This document shows positions 60,389-63,184 of a DNA stretch of 63,184 nt, in pieces (within the stretch, counting starts at the first letter, position 1; the number at the start of each line of letters is the position of its first letter). The notes beneath the pieces are model-generated. The model was given only the letters and a program-made list of their open reading frames with translations. It did not search any database and was not told the DNA's origin. Where the stretch lies: the NCBI GenBank assembly GCA_023701205.1, contig JAMPXJ010000028.1, positions 1 to 63,184 of the forward strand. Reading direction: 5' to 3'. The DNA is from Oligoflexia bacterium (lineage in GTDB: Bacteria; Bdellovibrionota; UBA1018). The position numbers and the translations under genes are program-made.

Positions 60389-62014
60389 ATGAAAGCGTGG
60401 ATAGGCGAGCTGGATTCACTGATTCGCCAAGGTAAATCAAGACTTGTGAGACGGCGTCTCGAAGACTGGGTTCGCGCCCGTTCAGGGAGCGAGCCTGGGG
60501 AGCGCCCCTTTCTAGCGGAACTCGCGGCACTTTGCCGCCGTTCGGGCATTCCGGCGACCGCGGTGAGGCTCCTCAATCCGATCGTTCGGCCTAAGCCCCG
60601 CGTCCTGACTCACCCCACCGGCGCCGAAAAAGCCGAGTACGCCGCCGCCCTCGCCCAGCTGGGCGCCGATCGCGAGGCGCGCGCGCTGCTCGATGGGCTC
60701 GATCCGCGCGAAACACCCCAGGCGCTGCTCTACGGAGCGTTCGCGCGCTTTCCGCGCTGGGATTACGCCGCTTCGATTCCGCTTCTTGAGGCCTATCTCG
60801 CACAGCCAGCGATCGGGCCTTATCAGCGCCGGATCGGCGAGGTGAATCTTCTGGCCGCGCTCGCCGCGGTGGATGAGCCCGGCGAGGAAGGCCTGCGCAG
60901 AGCCGAAGCGCTCGCCGAAAGGCTCCTTCGCGAGACCCGTGAGGAGGGAAATCTCCTCTTGCAGGGAAATACCCTCGGTCTTCTCGCCCAGCTTCGGATC
61001 GCGCAGGGGAATTTCGGGGCCGCTCGCGAGGCGCTGGATGCGGCGGAGCGAAATCTCCGTGAAGCTGGCACGCTCGATGCGCTTTATATCCGGAAATGGA
61101 AAGCCATCGCCGCGCTCGGCGAAGGCTCACTCCGCGCCCCCGCGCTCGAGGAGCTCAAAGCTGTGAGCGCGGAGGCCGCGTCGCGCGCGAACTGGGAAAC
61201 GGTCCGCGACTGCGATTACCACCGAGCGGTAGCGGTCGGAGACTGGGAGGCTTTGATTCGGCTGTATTTCGGCACTCCCTATTCCGGCTATCGGGCACGA
61301 ATCGCGCGGGCCTGCGCCGCTCTTCGTGCGCCCTTGCCCGAGAGCTATGTTTGGATGCCGCTCGCTCGTCCGGGCAAGAAAGCGGGCCGGATCGTCATCG
61401 ATACCCTCACGGGCGAAGTGCAGCTCGGGAAATTCCCCGCCGGTGCGGCACTCAAGACGGGCCAGGTTCCTCACAGGCTCCTCGCCGCGCTCGCGAAGGA
61501 TTTCTACAAGCCGCAAACTTTGCCGGCCCTGCACGCTGAGCTTTTCCCGGATCGCTACTTCAATCCCGTCTCCTCGCGCGACGTCGTTCATCAGGCGATG
61601 AAACGTCTCCGCGCCTGGCTCGTTGAAGTGTCCGCTCCGGTGGCGGTGGTGGAAAGCCGCGGCAGCTTCTCGCTCGAATTCCATGGTCCCGTGGGGATAC
61701 GGGTGCACCGCGCGCTTGGGGACGGAGCGCGGAGGGAGGACCATCTGCAGAGCCGAGATCAGGAGCAGAGCGCCGCGGCCTCGGCCTCTGCCCGGCTGAG
61801 CGCGGTGCTCGAGCGCTTCAAGAACGGGCTCGGCCCTGCTTCAGGCCAGGCCTTTTCCCGCGCGGAGGCGGCGCGTGTCCTTGGCATCTCCGAGCGCTCC
61901 GCGAACCTGCTACTGGCCGAGGCGCTCGCCCTCGGCCTCGTGCGGCGCGAGGGGCGAGGGCCTTCGACGCGATACCGCTTTGATCAGTCGACTTCTTTCA
62001 TTTCGACCAGGTAG
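60389..62014 (+). CDS. TPR/winged-helix regulatory protein
   Basis: 541 residues from ATG 60389; an in-frame TTG at 60380 is possible. The N-terminal half (about 1-260) is a series of TPR-like helical pairs (LRRAEALAERLLRETREEGN, LGLLAQLRIAQGNFGAAREA then LDAAERN). Residues about 320-440 resemble an SARP/OmpR-type winged helix (LPALHAELFPDRYFNPVSSR and VVHQAMKRLRAWL), and a second winged helix ends the chain (SRAEAARVLGISERSANLLL, LGLVRREGRGPSTRYRF). Probably a transcription regulator with a protein-binding domain. It is divergent from the two secreted-protein genes. Confidence 0.65.
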   Translation: MKAWIGELDSLIRQGKSRLVRRRLEDWVRARSGSEPGERPFLAELAALCRRSGIPATAVRLLNPIVRPKPRVLTHPTGAEKAEYAAALAQLGADREARALLDGLDPRETPQALLYGAFARFPRWDYAASIPLLEAYLAQPAIGPYQRRIGEVNLLAALAAVDEPGEEGLRRAEALAERLLRETREEGNLLLQGNTLGLLAQLRIAQGNFGAAREALDAAERNLREAGTLDALYIRKWKAIAALGEGSLRAPALEELKAVSAEAASRANWETVRDCDYHRAVAVGDWEALIRLYFGTPYSGYRARIARACAALRAPLPESYVWMPLARPGKKAGRIVIDTLTGEVQLGKFPAGAALKTGQVPHRLLAALAKDFYKPQTLPALHAELFPDRYFNPVSSRDVVHQAMKRLRAWLVEVSAPVAVVESRGSFSLEFHGPVGIRVHRALGDGARREDHLQSRDQEQSAAASASARLSAVLERFKNGLGPASGQAFSRAEAARVLGISERSANLLLAEALALGLVRREGRGPSTRYRFDQSTSFISTR

Positions 62015-62075
62015 AACCTATCCGGGAGCTTTTCGCGATTCAGGACCTTGAACCGCGTACCGGAGGGAACAGCGG
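61984..62075 (-). pseudogene. Possible remnant of a small gene (5' missing)
   Basis: On the minus strand a 30-codon frame reads TAVPSGTRFKVLNREKLPDR then FYLVEMKEVD and a stop. It looks protein-like but has no start; it begins after an in-frame stop at 62073-62075. It overlaps the 3' end of the regulator gene by 31 bases. It could be the tail of a decayed gene or chance. Confidence 0.2.
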
Positions 62076-62397
62076 TTCAGTTCATCAGCTGAAGCGGGTC
62101 CCGGGATGCAGCTTCCGGCTCGCGGCGCTCAGCTCCGCGAATCGCGCAAGTTCGGGCCGCCGCACTCCGGGCCGCCGCACTTGCCTTCTGATGCAACTCC
62201 GTGAGAGGCGAGTTCTCTGCTGGCGGGGGAGGGCAAGGAGGGGCAGCCAGGAGATGGGGAGAACCTATGCGCGCAAAGAGCAAGAGGCCGGCTATTGTCC
62301 GGGAGTGGGTGGCGCTGGGATGCAACCTCCATCGGTTCTTCTGCTCCCGAATGAACCGGCCGCAGCTTCAAAGGATCACCTCTCGGAATGAGCGCGC
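62015..62397. other. Gene-free stretch before the right repeat arm
   Basis: 383 bases between the regulator and the right transposase copy. It holds a 15-base tandem pair GGGCCGCCGCACTYS (62154-62183) and the small minus-strand remnant near 62000. Short open frames here lack starts with ribosome sites and have no recognisable product. Confidence 0.4.
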
Positions 62398-62958
62398 CTA
62401 AGATCCTCGCGGGGCCAGGGCAAGCGCGTTCGTCCTTGCGACAAAGCCGCGCGACCAGATCCCAAGCCCTTCGAGCTCGTTCATGATGACGTAGAAGCTG
62501 ACGTTTTTAAGCTCCCGCCCCCAGGTCACCACGCGCGAGTACGCGAGGGCGTCCCAGAAGCGGCCCTTGCGGACGCCTTTTCGAGCGCCGGTGATCGTGC
62601 GCGCGATCGTGCCGGTCAGGGCGCGCAGGTACGCTTGAAAGCCGTCCTTGCTCTTTGCCTTGAGGACCAGGTGCAGGTGATTGCCCGCGTTGGCGTAGCG
62701 ATACACCTTCACGTGAAATCGCTTCGCGAAGCCGAAAACCAGGTTTTTCACGCGCTTCTCGTGCTTCACGCGCAGAAGCGACCAGTCGTCTTTGGCCTTC
62801 TCCGATCGGAGCACCACATGCAGCGGCAGCCGCGGGCTCATCGGGCGCGCGGTCTTGCGCCGGCCCTCGCCCAGGCGTCCGCCGTGCTCGCGGCGCGCTA
62901 GTCCGCGGAACGCGGGGGTCTTGAGGAAGTCGAGCTGCTGGGCAGACTTGCGGGGCAT
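62398..62958 (-). CDS. Y1/HUH transposase, REP-associated type (right copy)
   Basis: 186 residues. Same protein as the left copy up to WSR, with the HUH motif in NHLHLVLK and the candidate catalytic Tyr in FYVIMN. The ending (GFVARTNALALAPRGS) differs from the left copy. Its length of 186 residues is more typical of the family than the 221 of the left copy. It points inward, as does the left copy. Whether it can still act depends on flanking REP palindromes, which were not seen. Confidence 0.82.
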   Translation of the reverse strand: MPRKSAQQLDFLKTPAFRGLARREHGGRLGEGRRKTARPMSPRLPLHVVLRSEKAKDDWSLLRVKHEKRVKNLVFGFAKRFHVKVYRYANAGNHLHLVLKAKSKDGFQAYLRALTGTIARTITGARKGVRKGRFWDALAYSRVVTWGRELKNVSFYVIMNELEGLGIWSRGFVARTNALALAPRGS

Positions 62959-63144
62959 GGCTGAGGGTGTTTCTATCCCTGGCGTTTTGGGAAATCAAGC
63001 TGAAATGAAGCATTTAACGCAGGGGCAATGTTATTCTAGCGCCATCACCGAGGGCGGATGGTCCGGACCTGATACATGGGTAACACTTTGAACTCCAGAC
63101 ATGGGTTACACGAACCGGAAACATAGGTGACACTTATTAGGCAT
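62450..63144. repeat. Right arm of about 0.7 kb terminal inverted repeat
   Basis: Reverse-complement match to 1-695, with scattered substitutions giving a few amino-acid differences in the transposase. The arm ends at GGCAT (63144); 15 bases further right the transposase of an IS481-like element starts. Confidence 0.95.
63074..63133. mobile_element. IS481-like element terminus (right copy)
   Basis: Contains the same three transposase-binding-type boxes as 12-71, inverted, at 63074-63086, 63099-63111 and 63121-63133. It lies directly upstream of the transposase start at 63160. Confidence 0.72.
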
Positions 63145-63159
63145 AAGGGAGGCTCTCTT

Positions 63160-63184
63160 ATGTCTTGGAAGGAAGTCCGCGTGG
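63160..63184 (+). CDS. IS481-like transposase, first eight codons (truncated by window edge)
   Basis: ATG 63160 follows AGGGAGG (63145-63151). The eight visible residues, MSWKEVRV, match the usual start of the IS481-family transposases that begin MSWKE, which continue into a helix-turn-helix and DDE integrase domain. The rest lies outside the window. Confidence 0.6.

Noticed and set aside
62015..62397. Small genes in the gap before the right repeat
   Set aside because: Frames are short, overlap each other on both strands and lack ribosome sites or recognisable products.

Overview
This window is GC-rich, densely coded bacterial chromosome. No rRNA, tRNA or CRISPR array was recognised. Gene content suggests a didermic, motile, respiratory bacterium related to Bdellovibrionota or the former deltaproteobacteria. 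The reasons are a single-subunit b558-type succinate dehydrogenase/fumarate reductase anchor, a chemoreceptor with the tip [19 protein letters not shown], an HD-GYP protein, NtrC-type sigma-54 regulation, and many lipoproteins and secreted HExxH metallopeptidases. The lineage is an inference; no marker gene here settles it.

Layout. The two ends (1-695 and 62450-63144) are an inverted repeat of about 0.7 kb. It carries a Y1/HUH (REP-associated-type) transposase and the left end of an IS481-like element, whose transposase starts at the extreme right edge. Inside follow: exported proteins, including a zincin lipoprotein (0.98-5.2 kb); a LysR/NmrA divergent pair; the sdhCAB operon; argS beside a 5'-truncated AAA/DUF4143 gene; two metallopeptidase lipoproteins; and a chemoreceptor with a small sensor-like partner (to 18.7 kb). 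A six-gene envelope cluster lies at 20.6-26.0 kb (coiled coil, TPR, FecR-like, beta-barrel, lipoprotein peptidase). Next come two paralogous lipoproteins, each behind a sigma-54-type promoter, a sigma-region-4/zinc-finger/TM hybrid, a TonB-family protein with a methyltransferase, and a 1202-residue repeat protein.

From 34 to 48 kb there are a histone-deacetylase-fold protein, a DUF3347 protein, an HD-GYP protein, a class I methionyl-tRNA synthetase, and an operon of a cytochrome-porin fusion with a small c-type cytochrome. These are followed, after a strong terminator, by a histidine kinase/NtrC pair and a ChaN-like protein. From 48 to 62 kb there are a large orphan protein, an acidic protein overlapping rsmD, coaD, an aminotransferase, two envelope proteins, PIN-PhoH, two secreted proteins and a TPR/winged-helix regulator.

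How the genes work together. sdhCAB feeds quinone-linked respiration. The cytochrome-porin fusion and its partner could carry electrons across the outer membrane. The kinase/NtrC pair is a candidate regulator for sigma-54 promoters such as those before the paralogous lipoproteins. Several genes appear to begin with isoleucine codons (ATT/ATC), and both aminoacyl-tRNA synthetases have altered HIGH motifs. These are the most unusual sequence-level observations. The most promising undescribed systems are the cytochrome-porin operon, the 20.6-26.0 kb envelope cluster and the 1202-residue repeat protein.
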